From Parietaria judaica (Eukaryota > Streptophyta > Magnoliopsida > Rosales > Urticaceae), in contig OX940871.1 in assembly GCA_954871525.1 (NCBI GenBank), positions 22,976,586 to 23,040,585 on the forward strand: a stretch of DNA of 64,000 nucleotides, in the 5' to 3' direction. Under the pieces are notes generated by a model, which saw only the letters and a list, made by a program, of their open reading frames with translations, searched no databases and was not told the origin of the DNA. The position numbers were made by a program, and so were the translations under genes. This document shows positions 25,513-37,020 of the stretch, piece by piece. Positions within the stretch are counted from its first letter, which is position 1. Every line of letters starts with the position of its first letter.

Positions 25513-26157
25513 TGTTGGTTATGCCCGAACCCGATATTGTATCTCTCGGGTTATCGGATATCGACCCGATAACCATAACCGACATTATGGGCCCACTCGG
25601 GCCCAAGTATTAATTATGATTCATATTAATTAATAATAGATTAATTAATCCATGATTGGGCTTTTAGAAAGCCCATTAGGTGGGCTTTTAGAAAGCCCAC
25701 TAGGTCATGACCATAGGGTATTATAAATACCCTAATATGACTCATAATTAAAAATAACACACACAATAGAAACCCTAGCCACCTAGAAATTCGTGCTCCC
25801 TCCCTTGTGAGTCGAATTTTCATGGCTTGCTCCCCGGTTCTATCAACGGTTGATCATCTAAACACCAACAAGGATCTAACCTATCCTCCGAGGTGTTTTC
25901 CGGTCATCTAAGACGTTCCCGAGTGACGTGGTGGACGAAATAGAGGCGCAACACTTGAGGCGCTAAATCCTAAATTCGACAAGCTCCAGAATCAAAGGAA
26001 TCGGCAGTTATTCGGTACAGTTGGCAAAAGTACCAAAGTTTGGTAACGATCTCTAAACGATATCTTAATTCTCGTAATTATTCTAGATCTTTATTGTTCG
26101 ATGATATCCCGTGATTTCCGCCTCGGGATTGAGAAAAGTCATCGAAAAAACCCAACA
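25513..26157 (+). repeat. 5' LTR of the Copia element
   Basis: 645 bp; differs from the 3' LTR at three sites I can see (TAGGTCATGACCAT vs TACGTCATGACCAA gives two, GTACCAAAG vs GTACCGAAG gives one). It contains a TATAAATACCC promoter-like box at about 25730. Confidence 0.95.
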
Positions 26158-26158
26158 G

Positions 26159-26170
26159 TGGTATCAGAGC
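26159..26170 (+). other. Primer binding site of the Copia element
   Basis: TGGTATCAGAGC, complementary to the 3' end of initiator methionine tRNA, starts two bases after the 5' LTR. This is the usual primer site of plant Copia elements. Confidence 0.9.
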
Positions 26171-26439
26171 CGGTCTGAGTAATTTTCGAAAATTAGATAT
26201 GTTGACCGAAATAATTTTAGAAAATGTTTGGTGTGATTAGATTTTCAGTGGGAGCATTAGAAAATTAATTATGTTAATTTTTGTGTGTTGATTCGGGATC
26301 CGATTTTGAATCGGGATTGGATTTTATTTAAAAATTAACATACCGGTATTTAGATACGGAATAATTTTCTGTAATTTTAGAGGGTTTAATAATTTTAGTG
26401 GGAGCAAAATTGTTATCGGAATCAATAAAAACGGCAACA

Positions 26440-27070
26440 AAATTTGCCGGCGCATGCATTGGGATGTGTGCTACCTAGAGTTTCTGAAACCCTAATTTTT
26501 CGTGTGAAATTTTTGGGCCCAGCCATTCGGATGGCCCATGCCCACACGCATTCACGCGGGTCGGGTATTGACCCGGTCAACCCACCCTCGTGGGTCAGAG
26601 ACGACCCGAAGGACCCGCGAACGCCTACTCCGATCACCGCCATTGCACGACGGTCGTGCATCCACGTCGTTTGACGACGGCGACAGATGCGAAGATGCCA
26701 TCGACGGCATCGCTCACGGAGAGAAGTCCTCCCCGAGCCGTGCTTGCGCCAAAGTCCGTCGCACAACCAACGAAGCTTCACCCTCGGCCAACCGAACGTG
26801 CAACCTCCTCGATCGTGCGACGAAGGCGACTCCAATGAGCCTCTGTGGCGACGACGACGAAGACGTGCAGCTCCTCCATGGCAGCTCGGCGACGGCGTGG
26901 CTCGATGGGTGACGGCGCGGGATGGGTGACGGCGCACGTGCTGCACGAGTGGAGCCCTAGGGCTGCCACTGTTCCACCCCTTTTGGGCTTGGGCCTGATC
27001 CGAAAACAAAAGCCCAAATGGGCTTTGGTCAAATCAGCCATTAGGCTCAACTGGTTTGACCAGAGTTGAC
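26440..27070. other. GC-rich block in the Copia 5' leader
   Basis: Sharply GC-rich against an AT-rich window, with many CG dinucleotides and chance open frames on both strands (up to 195 codons on the minus strand, rich in Arg). No recognisable domain. It could be a captured host fragment or a retained leader sequence; no intron or protein similarity was seen. Confidence 0.5.
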
Positions 27071-29439
27071 CAAAACGGGATGAGCAAATTAAATGGGCCC
27101 ATCACGTTATGTTGACCACAAGTTTGGGTTTTGACTCGAAGAACGTGATCAAACCCGATTCCCTAAATTATTAATTTTATTTTATTAATTTTATTTAATA
27201 ATTTTAATTATGAATTTAATTATTATTTAATTTTAATATTGTAAATTGGATTTACAACTATACCCCTCTAAATTAAAAGGAAATTTATTTAATGATAAAT
27301 TTGTTTAAATCTTTAATTATTTTAAATAAACAAGATTTAAACAAATTTATAAACTTAGTAAATTGGATTTACTTAGGCGGGGGCTGTTTGCCCTGCCCAT
27401 AATGCTCGGATTGCCCGAGGGCAACCCGTACAAGCTCGGGTTTATCCCGAGCTCGTATCCCGGTATTTGATATTTAATTATATTTATGTTTAATTAATTT
27501 AAAATACGATTTAAACTGTTTATTTTATTTTATATATAGTTATTATAAATATCTTTAAATATAAGAATTGAAAATCTAATATATGATATTAATTATTAAT
27601 AAATATGATTTATTCAATATTATTATCAAGCTTATGAAGTTTGTTTCCATTTAATATTTATGTTATTCATTTATTGATTTACAAATTGTTTGTTCATAAA
27701 TTTTATTTATAATCAATAATTCTTAATTAGATTAAGATAATGAATAATCTTTTATTTATTATAGTAATAGAAAAGAACTAAACTTTAATGGAAATAAAAG
27801 ATATATATATTATGATTAAAGATAGTTTATCTATAAGATAGTTATTTATCTTTTATTTTGTTCTATGACAAAGCATGATTAAAGATATCTTATCTATAAA
27901 GATAGTTATTTATCTTTTATTCATTAATAGAAAAGATAAATCATGAATAAAGATATTTTATCTTTAAGTGATTTATTTATCTTTTATTTAAAGATAAAAA
28001 GTTTTGTCTTTAAAATTTTCATAATATATATATATGTATATACTTTCAGAAGTATATTTAATACAACATTGAATATGTTTTACAAAATAGGATTATGTAT
28101 TACATATTCATTGTCTTAATTCTTAGAACATTTTAATTAGTTAACTATGTTTAGTTTAAGACAAAAGTTAGGATCACCTAAAACCCCTCAATAAATATTA
28201 GGTATAATGTCTTCCAACGGCTAGGTCCTCGATCTAATTGAGAAAAGTTTTGAGTGTGTCTCTAACCCAAGGGAGTGCTCTTATACCCTCTTTTAGACGC
28301 GTAGGGCGACCTATACTGTCCGCCGATTCACCCCTTGGGTCTACCTAAACGAGTACTCTAATTAGATTAGATATCGTAGACAATTCTTTTGAAATCGGTT
28401 AGAATGATAAATGAAAAATTGTTTTTCTTTTCTAAACGTCAGAGATAATATAGGATATTAGAGCAATTGTTGACTTTCTCTGAGTGACTAATTAATGGAA
28501 TTGATGAGGGTTACTTTTCCATTAATAAATCACGAAATATTATACAAAGTCCTTATAATATAATTGTTACATCTTTATTATAATGTATGCCTTATAATTT
28601 ACATGTACAACTCTAAAATTAGTAATGTGCTTATTATTTGTTTCATTTAATGTATGTGAAACAAGTGTCAACAAAGAACCACTTGAAAATTGTTTTTAAA
28701 GAACATGGAAACGAGTTTCCAAATCAAAAGGAAAGAGATTTCCTTGGAATGGCAAAGGCTTCTGAAATAATGTTCGAAGCCTTGATAAAGAAATGATTTT
28801 TCATAATAGATGAATACTCATTTGGAGCCACCTGACAAAACTTCCAGAACTAATAAGAATGCTTATAAGAAGCATTTCGAAATTAATGATAAAATGCTTA
28901 TCAAAAGCATAAAATCACTATAACATGGAAGTTCAATCAATATCTTCTGAAGATATGTGTATAGCAGGTTAAAACACAAGCGATGAAAGATTACAGAGAA
29001 CTTATAGAATTCCAGAAAGTCTGTAAATTCTGAGGTTGGTTATAATTTGGGAAATTGATAACTTACCTTAAAGAAAAGCTCATGTAAATGATAAGATATT
29101 TAATGATCTCTCTATTGACATCGTTTAGGATTCCTTGCTCAACTTTCACAAATTGGTTGTGATCAAGTTTAACAAAGAGCAATGGAATAATGGCTCTTAC
29201 AGCAAAAGGTGAGTGGGACTCTAATCTTAAAGCGATCACATATGCGATGTGATTCCAAAATCTAAAAGTGCTTTCACTACAGATAACAAGGATTGTCCGA
29301 TTTGTCTTGAAAGAGGTGAAATATACAGAGTAATGACTCTTCTTTAGGTACAAGCGTTTTAAGATAGTTTGACTATTTTAAATGATATATGTTCAATATA
29401 TGATATTTAACGTTGTATGACAAAAGGCTTAAACCATAT

Positions 29440-29870
29440 AAACTCAATATAGCATATCTCTAGTATTGTCATATAAGTCACGATAACGAGAGACGCATCA
29501 CCAAGCTCCATAATGATGGACATCTTGATCGTTCTGATTATGAATCTTACGAGAAATGCGAATCTTGTCTAACTAACTATATGACAAAAGGCTCATTCAA
29601 AGGGGCACACTAAAGATTGATTGTGGCTTTAAACCACACATATTCATGTGTATGTGGTCAAATGCACAATTAGGATAAGGAAGGCTGATGGTACTTCATT
29701 AATTATGACTACCAACTGATTACTTCAGTCGGTACAATCATGTCTATTTAATTAAGACAAAAGTTGAAATCTCTTGACCGGTTCAAGGAATTCAAGAATG
29801 AAGTAGAAAACCAAAACGCTCAAAATAATAATAGGTCCTCGATCTGATCGAGACAATTAATATTTGAGCA
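29440..29870 (+). pseudogene. Copia GAG-pre-integrase and integrase remnant
   Basis: Frames shift repeatedly but the family text is readable: SYEKCESCL followed by MTKGSF (pre-integrase zinc-finger end), then LDRFKEFKNEVENQ and a trace of the RSDRG motif of the integrase core. Several stops interrupt it. Confidence 0.7.
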
Positions 29871-30569
29871 ATAAGTATAAAGTTTTCCTGAGTGACAAAA
29901 GGTTTGTCTGATCATTTATTTCTCTCGATACACCTCATTTTACGAGGTGTATCGAGAGAACTCAACAAACTCTGTTAGACTTTGTTAGTACAATGATATG
30001 CCTATGTTTATAAAAGGACATGCACTTTTAACTTGGTGCTACCACACTTTACAGTGTATCATGAAAAGTGATTCCGACGATAACATATAAAGATATGATA
30101 AGGGATAAAACCCAATTTGTCGTTTACGAGAAAATTAATACACAAAATAGTTGTGACAATTACGAAGCCTTTAAGAAAGGAAATCTTTCCTATAAAGTCT
30201 AGTGGGAGAAAGTATGCACTTCGTGAAGTACATAACTCACAAAATCTCGAGGAACTCAAGATGAACACAGAGGATGCTCACCAATGGTTGACTAAACTCC
30301 AGATAGGATCGTGGAAGAAAGTCAAGCCGAATGTAAAATGCTTTATATATGATTAAGCATTTGAGCAACCTAGTATGACACAAAAACCGTGTAAGTCGGA
30401 TAAGGAACATCATTCAACTAAGAAAAGGATCTTCTCGTTTTGAACACAGAAGAACAAAATACTTAGATAACAATGATGAACCAACACTTACAATGAAACA
30501 GTTAAAGGTGAAGACCTTGAGAAATGGCTAGGAGCCATGAAATCAAATAGAATCATGTACATATACTAA

Positions 30570-30850
30570 GTATGTGACTTAGTTAAAGCACCCGAAGGGT
30601 TTATGCCCATAGGATGCACGTAGATCTTCAAGGGAAGATATTCATGAATGGTAAAGTACAAATGTACAAAAGGAGACTTGTAATGAAATAGTTCAAACAA
30701 GCCTATAGTAAAGACTAAGAAGAAATGTTTTTCTCTTATTACCATGACTAAAGTCAATTATGATTTCACTTGCTATTGCCAACTATGATTTAAGAATCAG
30801 GCAATTGGACATGAAGATAGTTTTCAGAATATGACTCTGAAAAGGAACAT
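30570..30850 (+). pseudogene. Copia reverse transcriptase remnant
   Basis: Reads APEGFMPIGC, then (one shift) IFKRKIFMNGKVQMYKRRLV, matching the start of Copia RT (LPEG.KPIGCKWIYKRK...DGKV..YKARLVAKGY). Stops follow within a few codons. The catalytic aspartates cannot be traced. Confidence 0.75.
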
Positions 30851-31439
30851 GTATTATACACAACCTAACTAACTTCATTGATTCATAACATGTTTCTGAA
30901 GCATGCAAATCAAATAGATATATACGTGAAAGTATGATCTAAAGCAAGCATCTCTCAAATGAAATCTAGTTTTCAACGGAGTAACTAATGAAATTAGACT
31001 TCATCGAAAACAAAGATTAACATTGTGTATACACGAAAGCTAGTGGGAGCACGGTAATCCTTTAAAAGGATAGAAAATGATACGACGGAAATTCTTTAAA
31101 GTAAAGAATGAATAAGTCATAGTACATAGAAAGGATGGGAAGCAAGTTCAGAATGAACAAGAAAACTGAGGACTTATTCTGTAACTCCTAAGTTGCATCT
31201 TTCAAGAAAGCAGTGCCCTGAAATGTCAGAGCAATACAAACATAAAGAAAATGTTCTCTATATTACTGCTAATGGCTTTATAAAGAAAGCCATATTATGT
31301 ACCCATCTCGATGTATCATTTACCTTAACAAAACAAGCCAGTTCCAAACCTATCCCAAAATAGTCACTGGACTATCGTAAATAATATCTTCAGGTACCTT
31401 AACAGGACTAATGAAAGATCACTTATTTACGACAATGTT

Positions 31440-31790
31440 GATCAGTCAAGCATTATCGCTTATACTGATGCAAATCACCAAACTAATCGGGATAATTTCA
31501 CATCGCAAGTAGAATATATACTCTGTCCTAAATGATGGTACTGTTATTTAGAAAAACAGTAAGTAAGCTACTATAGTGGACTTGACCATCAAATCTGAGT
31601 ATATAGCATCATAAGATGCAGCTGTAGAAGCTTTCTAGATCAGGAAATTTTGTTCCTGATCACAGTGTAGTTTCTGGCATTGGTGATCCAGTGCGGCTCC
31701 TTGTTGAAAACAACGGAGCCAAGGCACGAGTCAAGAAACTAAGATCACAGAACAAGAGAAAGGTTCTCAGTGATCAAAGACATAATTGAT
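31440..31790 (+). pseudogene. Copia RNase H remnant
   Basis: YTDANHQTNRDNFTSQ corresponds to the Copia YTDASFQSDRDDSKSQSG block. Further on FIPDHSVV and LVENNGAKAR match the region around the C-D-N-S-G-A motif, here degraded. Frameshifts and stops are present. Confidence 0.75.
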
Positions 31791-31929
31791 CAGAAGGTTG
31801 CTGCGATGAAAACAGTAGACACAGCGTAAACGTGGTTGACCCGATGACCAAGGCTTCATCAATAGAAAAGTAGTATGGTCATACAAGATCTAGAAGAGTC
31901 TAGATGCTTGTGGTCTATTCTAACACGTT

Positions 31930-33104
31930 AAACTCTTACTTTATTTTGTTAAAAGTATAAAGTTCAAATACAAATTTTATGTAACTATTATACATTAAAT
32001 TTGAAGCAAAATATTATTTCTTTAAAAGGCAAGTTTCATCATTTAAAAGGCTCATATCAATATTTTATTGAAAAAATCATTGATATCAAGCTATACAAAT
32101 GTAGTTCCTAAGATGTCTTCGAGACATTCTTGAATTTCCCCAGTCAAAGAAATCATTATGAAGAAACAAAGAGGGACTATCAATGATATTCATAATTGAC
32201 TGGTACATGTTGTTAAGATAAAAGGAAGGGGTCCTTGATATCTGAAAAATATTCTTATACATGTAGGCACTAGTCGGAATGACTAGCAGTGCTGGAAGAC
32301 TCGCACTCTAAATATTCTCACATGGAAACAAAACCTTGGTACAAGGGGACACTGAGAAACTTAGAGATATGAAGAGACTCCAAAGTTTGAGAACATCATG
32401 AGTCCATCACTGGGTAAGTTGCATGCTTAGATTACAGCTCAACGCTTACCGTAACTGGAAAGTCATAACAGTTGTAGTTGGGCATGTCATAAACCTTGTA
32501 GGATGGAATGACGTTTCAAGAAAACATGCATCCCCTCATTCCTTTTGGGGCTATACACTCGGGGCCTTCTGAATAGGATAAGTAAAATGAAATATGTGGC
32601 CACAGGCAAAACAAAAGAGTTTCTGTTTTGATGTTTCAATACTTATACCTGAATCAGAAAATATTAGATCAGGCTTAACAGGTGTTCCAAACCATGACCT
32701 GTGCCGCATCTAGAGATGTAAAAGGATGTCGAAGGAATCAGTCATATACTTTATTTTAATCGTAAGAACCACATGGTTCACCTCGATTAATCTATAAAAG
32801 AGGATTTAAAAGTTTTGTAGATTGGGGGAAGTTAAGTCTAGGTGGAGGCCACTTACTTCTTGCATACTCATATGAGTATGTGGCCAACACTACAGAATCC
32901 TACAGAGTCACACCGAACTCGCAACGGAAACGAAGTATGATGATTAAATTACAATGAAACAAACTTCACATGTAACTTTGATGAACCAGGCATGAGTAGC
33001 TGAGAGAATGTACATCTAACCCAAGGCGGCATTCTCGAGTAATACTTTATGTGCAGTGCGTGCACGGAGATAGCCAATCCGGTGCGTTCGTGCAAGTGGG
33101 AGAT
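31930..33104 (+). other. Copia 3' untranslated region and polypurine tract
   Basis: No protein similarity. It ends in AAGTGGGAGAT directly before the 3' LTR, the common polypurine tract of plant Copia elements. Confidence 0.6.
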
Positions 33105-33749
33105 TGTTGGTTATGCCCGAACCCGATATTGTATCTCTCGGGTTATCGGATATCGACCCGATAACCATAACCGACATTATGGGCCCACTCGGGCCCAAGT
33201 ATTAATTATGATTCATATTAATTAATAATAGATTAATTAATCCATGATTGGGCTTTTAGAAAGCCCATTAGGTGGGCTTTTAGAAAGCCCACTACGTCAT
33301 GACCAAAGGGTATTATAAATACCCTAATATGACTCATAATTAAAAATAACACACACAATAGAAACCCTAGCCACCTAGAAATTCGTGCTCCCTCCCTTGT
33401 GAGTCGAATTTTCATGGCTTGCTCCCCGGTTCTATCAACGGTTGATCATCTAAACACCAACAAGGATCTAACCTATCCTCCGAGGTGTTTTCCGGTCATC
33501 TAAGACGTTCCCGAGTGACGTGGTGGACGAAATAGAGGCGCAACACTTGAGGCGCTAAATCCTAAATTCGACAAGCTCCAGAATCAAAGGAATCGGCAGT
33601 TATTCGGTACAGTTGGCAAAAGTACCGAAGTTTGGTAACGATCTCTAAACGATATCTTAATTCTCGTAATTATTCTAGATCTTTATTGTTCGATGATATC
33701 CCGTGATTTCCGCCTCGGGATTGAGAAAAGTCATCGAAAAAACCCAACA
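33105..33749 (+). repeat. 3' LTR of the Copia element
   Basis: 645 bp, 642 identical to the 5' LTR by eye. Confidence 0.95.
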
Positions 33750-34308
33750 AAATTGCGGTATATACCGCAATTTAGGTTATGTTATTAATGTTAAACTTGT
33801 CATTTCCTGCCCAATTGGCTATCCATTTGATAATAATACGATGCCACATCAGCACGGTTAACGTCCTTACAAGAAGGACCAACAAATTTCACGGTCAACG
33901 CAGGTTGTGCATTTTTGCCAACACTTTGAAAGGTTGGGGACCTAAAACCCTTGTTGACCAAAAATTGTGCATTATTGCCGCAAATTACCCTATAATATTG
34001 TATAGAGGGATACTTTTTTTTTGTACATACATTACAATATAAAAGTCGAAACAACATAAAAACTTTCTATTATTGTTGTTATCTCAGTTTGTTACGCAAA
34101 AAAAAAAAAAAAAAAAAAAAAAAGCGGTGGCCCAACCAACATAAAAATCCCCATAGGCCTAAAATAGAGGAAAGCCCACGAGGAGGACTCATGCCCACTC
34201 GAAAAAGTCGACCCGAGCCTGGTCTAAAAATCTCTAACTTTTATCCGCTCAGAAAAAGTCAGCCCGACCTCGTCCATATCATCAAACTTTTACCCGCTAT
34301 TACAAATA

Positions 34309-34642
34309 CATGAAACCTCTATAAATTAATTCTCGATAAATTAATAGTCGCGATTAAATAATATTTTTTTCCCGGTCCCGATTCGGCCTAACTAGCTAAA
34401 TTAATAATTAACTAAATTTACAAGATAATTATTTTTTTAGAAACTATATAGGTCTCAAGTGATACATATATTAATAATTCAATATAAACTATTACATAAA
34501 TAATTATAAACTCACTATAAATAAAATATAACATAAATAACATTAGATAAAAAGATAGCATTACATCAATGAGTAATTAATAATTCGATAAGCTAATATG
34601 TTTTACCAATCCCAATAGTATTAATTTATAGAGGTTCTACTG
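34309..34642. mobile_element. Emigrant/Lemi1-like MITE
   Basis: Ends CATGAAACCTCTATAAATT and AATTTATAGAGGTTCTACTG, flanked by TA. Shares ends and internal text (GGTCTCAAGTGATA, GATAATTATTTTTTTAGAAA) with 22195-22845 and is about half its length. Confidence 0.75.
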
Positions 34643-35688
34643 TATTGTACAAAAAAGATTTTGATTATATAATTATCATTAAAATTATTTTTGTACAAAT
34701 AATTTAAAAATATATATTTTTAGTAATTATAAAAAATTTGAAAACTATTGCATTAATTAGTAATAAATTAAGTGTTATTTTATCAAGTTTTTTTTCATTT
34801 GAATTTGCATGCAAGGATAACATTGTTATGATGAGTCTTATTTAGAATAACAGTCCACTAAAGCTTCCTGGACCCATTTTAGTTCTTGAACCGGCCTATT
34901 GCGTATGTATAATATAATATATGTATTTAAAATCTCCTTCCAAGTTTGGCGTTGGAAGAACAAAGCAAGGTTCGACTTTTCTACGATTATCTTCGATAAT
35001 CTTCGATTATCCGTCTTACCGGTATCTATCGGTAAGAAGACCATGTTAGAACTTTTCCATAATTTTTGTCGAAAATCGGCAAACATCTTGAAAAATAACA
35101 AAAATATGATACTTTTCAATAATTTTGTATTTTTTGATGACTTTGTTTTGAGTATATACAGATGTGAGAGTGAGATTATATTTTATTTATCTGTGTTTAA
35201 GTATGAAATTATTTTATTTTTGGCATTTTAATGTTTTATCAATATTACAAACTTAGTAAATATAAGCTAAAAATATATTTTATAACTCTTCCGTCGAAAA
35301 GTGTCGATAATCCGTCATAATCATCGAAAAATGTCGGTAATCGCCAAGCTACAGTATTATAAGTTTTCCGTCGGTTAATCAGTAAGCTATCGAAAAATCC
35401 ATCGAAAACGGCAAGCGATTTATCGACAAATTCGGTAAGGTGAACCTTGGAACAAAGAGAGCATTGAATTACAAAAAAGGCAGCAGTCAACATCCTAAAA
35501 TAATATATTATCTTTTATTCTTAAATAAATGGATGAGTTCATTGGTTATCTTTTAATTTGACATAAAACTTGAAAATACGCATTCTTGATGTTAGAAGTG
35601 GATTACATCAAACTATATATATATAAAAGGTTGCTTTTGTAAGATCACCTAGGTCCAATAATCTTTAAACGACCAACTATAATATAGT
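34643..35688. other. Interval without a gene
   Basis: The stretch from about 34970 to 35420 is full of short TCGATAAT/ATCGAAAA and CGGTAA motifs of the kind seen in old hAT elements with ATCGG-rich interiors. No clear ends were found and no exon recognised. Confidence 0.4.
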
Positions 35689-35697
35689 TTTAATAAT

Positions 35698-36452
35698 AAG
35701 TTAATTGTGACATAAATACTCAACTTATAGTCAAAGTTGGTATCTGTAAAGACATATTTTCCCGTTGCTCATGTAATATGACGTTATTAACGCGAGTGAT
35801 AGGAATAAAGCGAGTGAGGAAAAATAAAGGAACACTAATACTTTTTGGTAACGCAGTTCGGACTTCCTCTCACTACTTCTACGGGGCAATCACCCAGATT
35901 AATGAACCTAGGGTTACAAGAGATGATTGTAAATAGTAAATCATACGGACCCAAAGCATAAAAGAAAACTCCCCTTGTTGTCGCACCAACAACTTTGACA
36001 TCCAGCATGTGAACTCTTGATGAAACGCAAGATCCCCTTGAACACAATTAGCTACGAACGTCCCGTCCTTCTCCACTTCACTCGTGAATTGCTCATTGAC
36101 TTATCCCGAAGGTTTTTCAAGCATGACATCAAGCATGTCAAGACTTTCCATAAATAGCCAAAACAAGATCATGAATAATAAGTAAGCAATAATCGAAATT
36201 GTTTCAACAGTACCATATACCCAATTTTTAAAAGTGACGGCAATCTTACTCATACAATGTTTTGAGGGGTTGACTAGTATCGTCGTTTTCTTTGTCATCA
36301 CTTCCCTCCATGTTCTTTTCGAACAGAAAAATAAATAGTGATACTGGTCAACCCCTCAAGACGTTCTTTTAGTTCTATGCAGCCACTTAAGGAGGTTGAG
36401 TATATGCCATAAACTTTGACCATTAGTTGGGTATTTATACCACAATCAACCC
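35698..36452. mobile_element. Mutator-like MITE, copy 5
   Basis: Left end AAGTTAATTGTGACATAAAT and right end ATTTATACCACAATCAACCC are inverted, more degraded than in the other copies. Flanking 9-mers TTTAATAAT (35689-35697) and TTTGATAAT (36453-36461) differ at one base. The interior (35820-36370) is unlike the other members and shows no coding potential. Confidence 0.7.
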
Positions 36453-36461
36453 TTTGATAAT

Positions 36462-37020
36462 TTGTCTCGACAGAAAATGTAATATGTGTAAAAGTTAGTT
36501 TCTCACAGTTTATGTTATACGCGATGTTGGAAAATAATTTTAAACATATACAAAACACAAGATTTTTTAGTAACGTAGTTTGCAAAATCCTTTGTTGGAT
36601 AGTCGAATTTGACACTACTAAAAAAAGGCTTAAATGACAATATTTTACAGTAGTGTAAAGGTTTACACAATAGGCGTAGTCTGTCGTTTAATATTGTCCA
36701 AGTTTGCATCTTAATCAAATCAAACCCTTGTTTCGCCATCAACCTTAGCGTTGGACAGCTATATTTTTTTATTTTTCTTGGTTTGCATTAAAAAAATTTA
36801 TGTTATGGATTAACATTTTCTGGAAGATTTTTTTTCTGGATTTTACTATAAATATTTTTATGGGTTCAGAAGTTGGGACAACTACAAACTATTTTGGCGC
36901 GTTATTGTTAAAATCATCGCCCGCTTAATTGTTTTACGTTTTCTTTTTATGAGGAAAAGAGGAATGGGGTGATGGGGAAATAAAAATTTATGAAATTGAA
37001 AATGCTATGGGGCACTCGAA
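36462..37020. other. Interval without a gene
   Basis: AT-rich, ends at the Helitron 5' terminus. Nothing recognisable. Confidence 0.4.

Larger units (their letters stand above)
25513..33749 (+). mobile_element. Copia LTR retrotransposon, intact ends, degenerate interior
   Basis: Two 645-bp LTRs (25513-26157, 33105-33749) with TGTTGG..CCAACA ends. A perfect 5-bp target duplication AAATT lies at 25508-25512 and 33750-33754. The primer site TGGTATCAGAGC at 26159 is the one for initiator tRNA-Met, and the polypurine tract AAGTGGGAGA lies just before the 3' LTR. I count three mismatches between the LTRs, so insertion is recent. The interior keeps decayed protein traces in Copia order (pre-integrase, integrase, RT, RNase H) riddled with stops and shifts, so the element cannot mobilise itself. 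About 1.3 kb of untranslated-looking sequence lies between RNase H and the 3' LTR. Confidence 0.95.
25280..33990. mobile_element. Mutator-like MITE split by the Copia insertion
   Basis: Left arm 25280-25512 begins GGGTAAATTGCGGCAATAAT. Right arm 33755-33990 ends with the inverse ATTGCCGCAAATTACCC. A perfect 9-bp direct repeat TATAATATT flanks the whole (25271-25279, 33991-33999). Without the Copia element it would be about 0.47 kb. It is a divergent member of the family at 12632, 18834, 18957 and 35698. Confidence 0.85.

Noticed and set aside
26422..27009. 195-codon minus-strand open frame
   Set aside because: It lies in the GC-rich leader of the Copia element, is Arg/His-rich without any domain, and overlaps open frames in other phases. 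Lack of stops follows from base composition.
29063..30356. Open frames of 60-96 codons within the Copia interior as host genes
   Set aside because: They fall among readable remnants of integrase and RT in Copia order and do not continue across splice sites.
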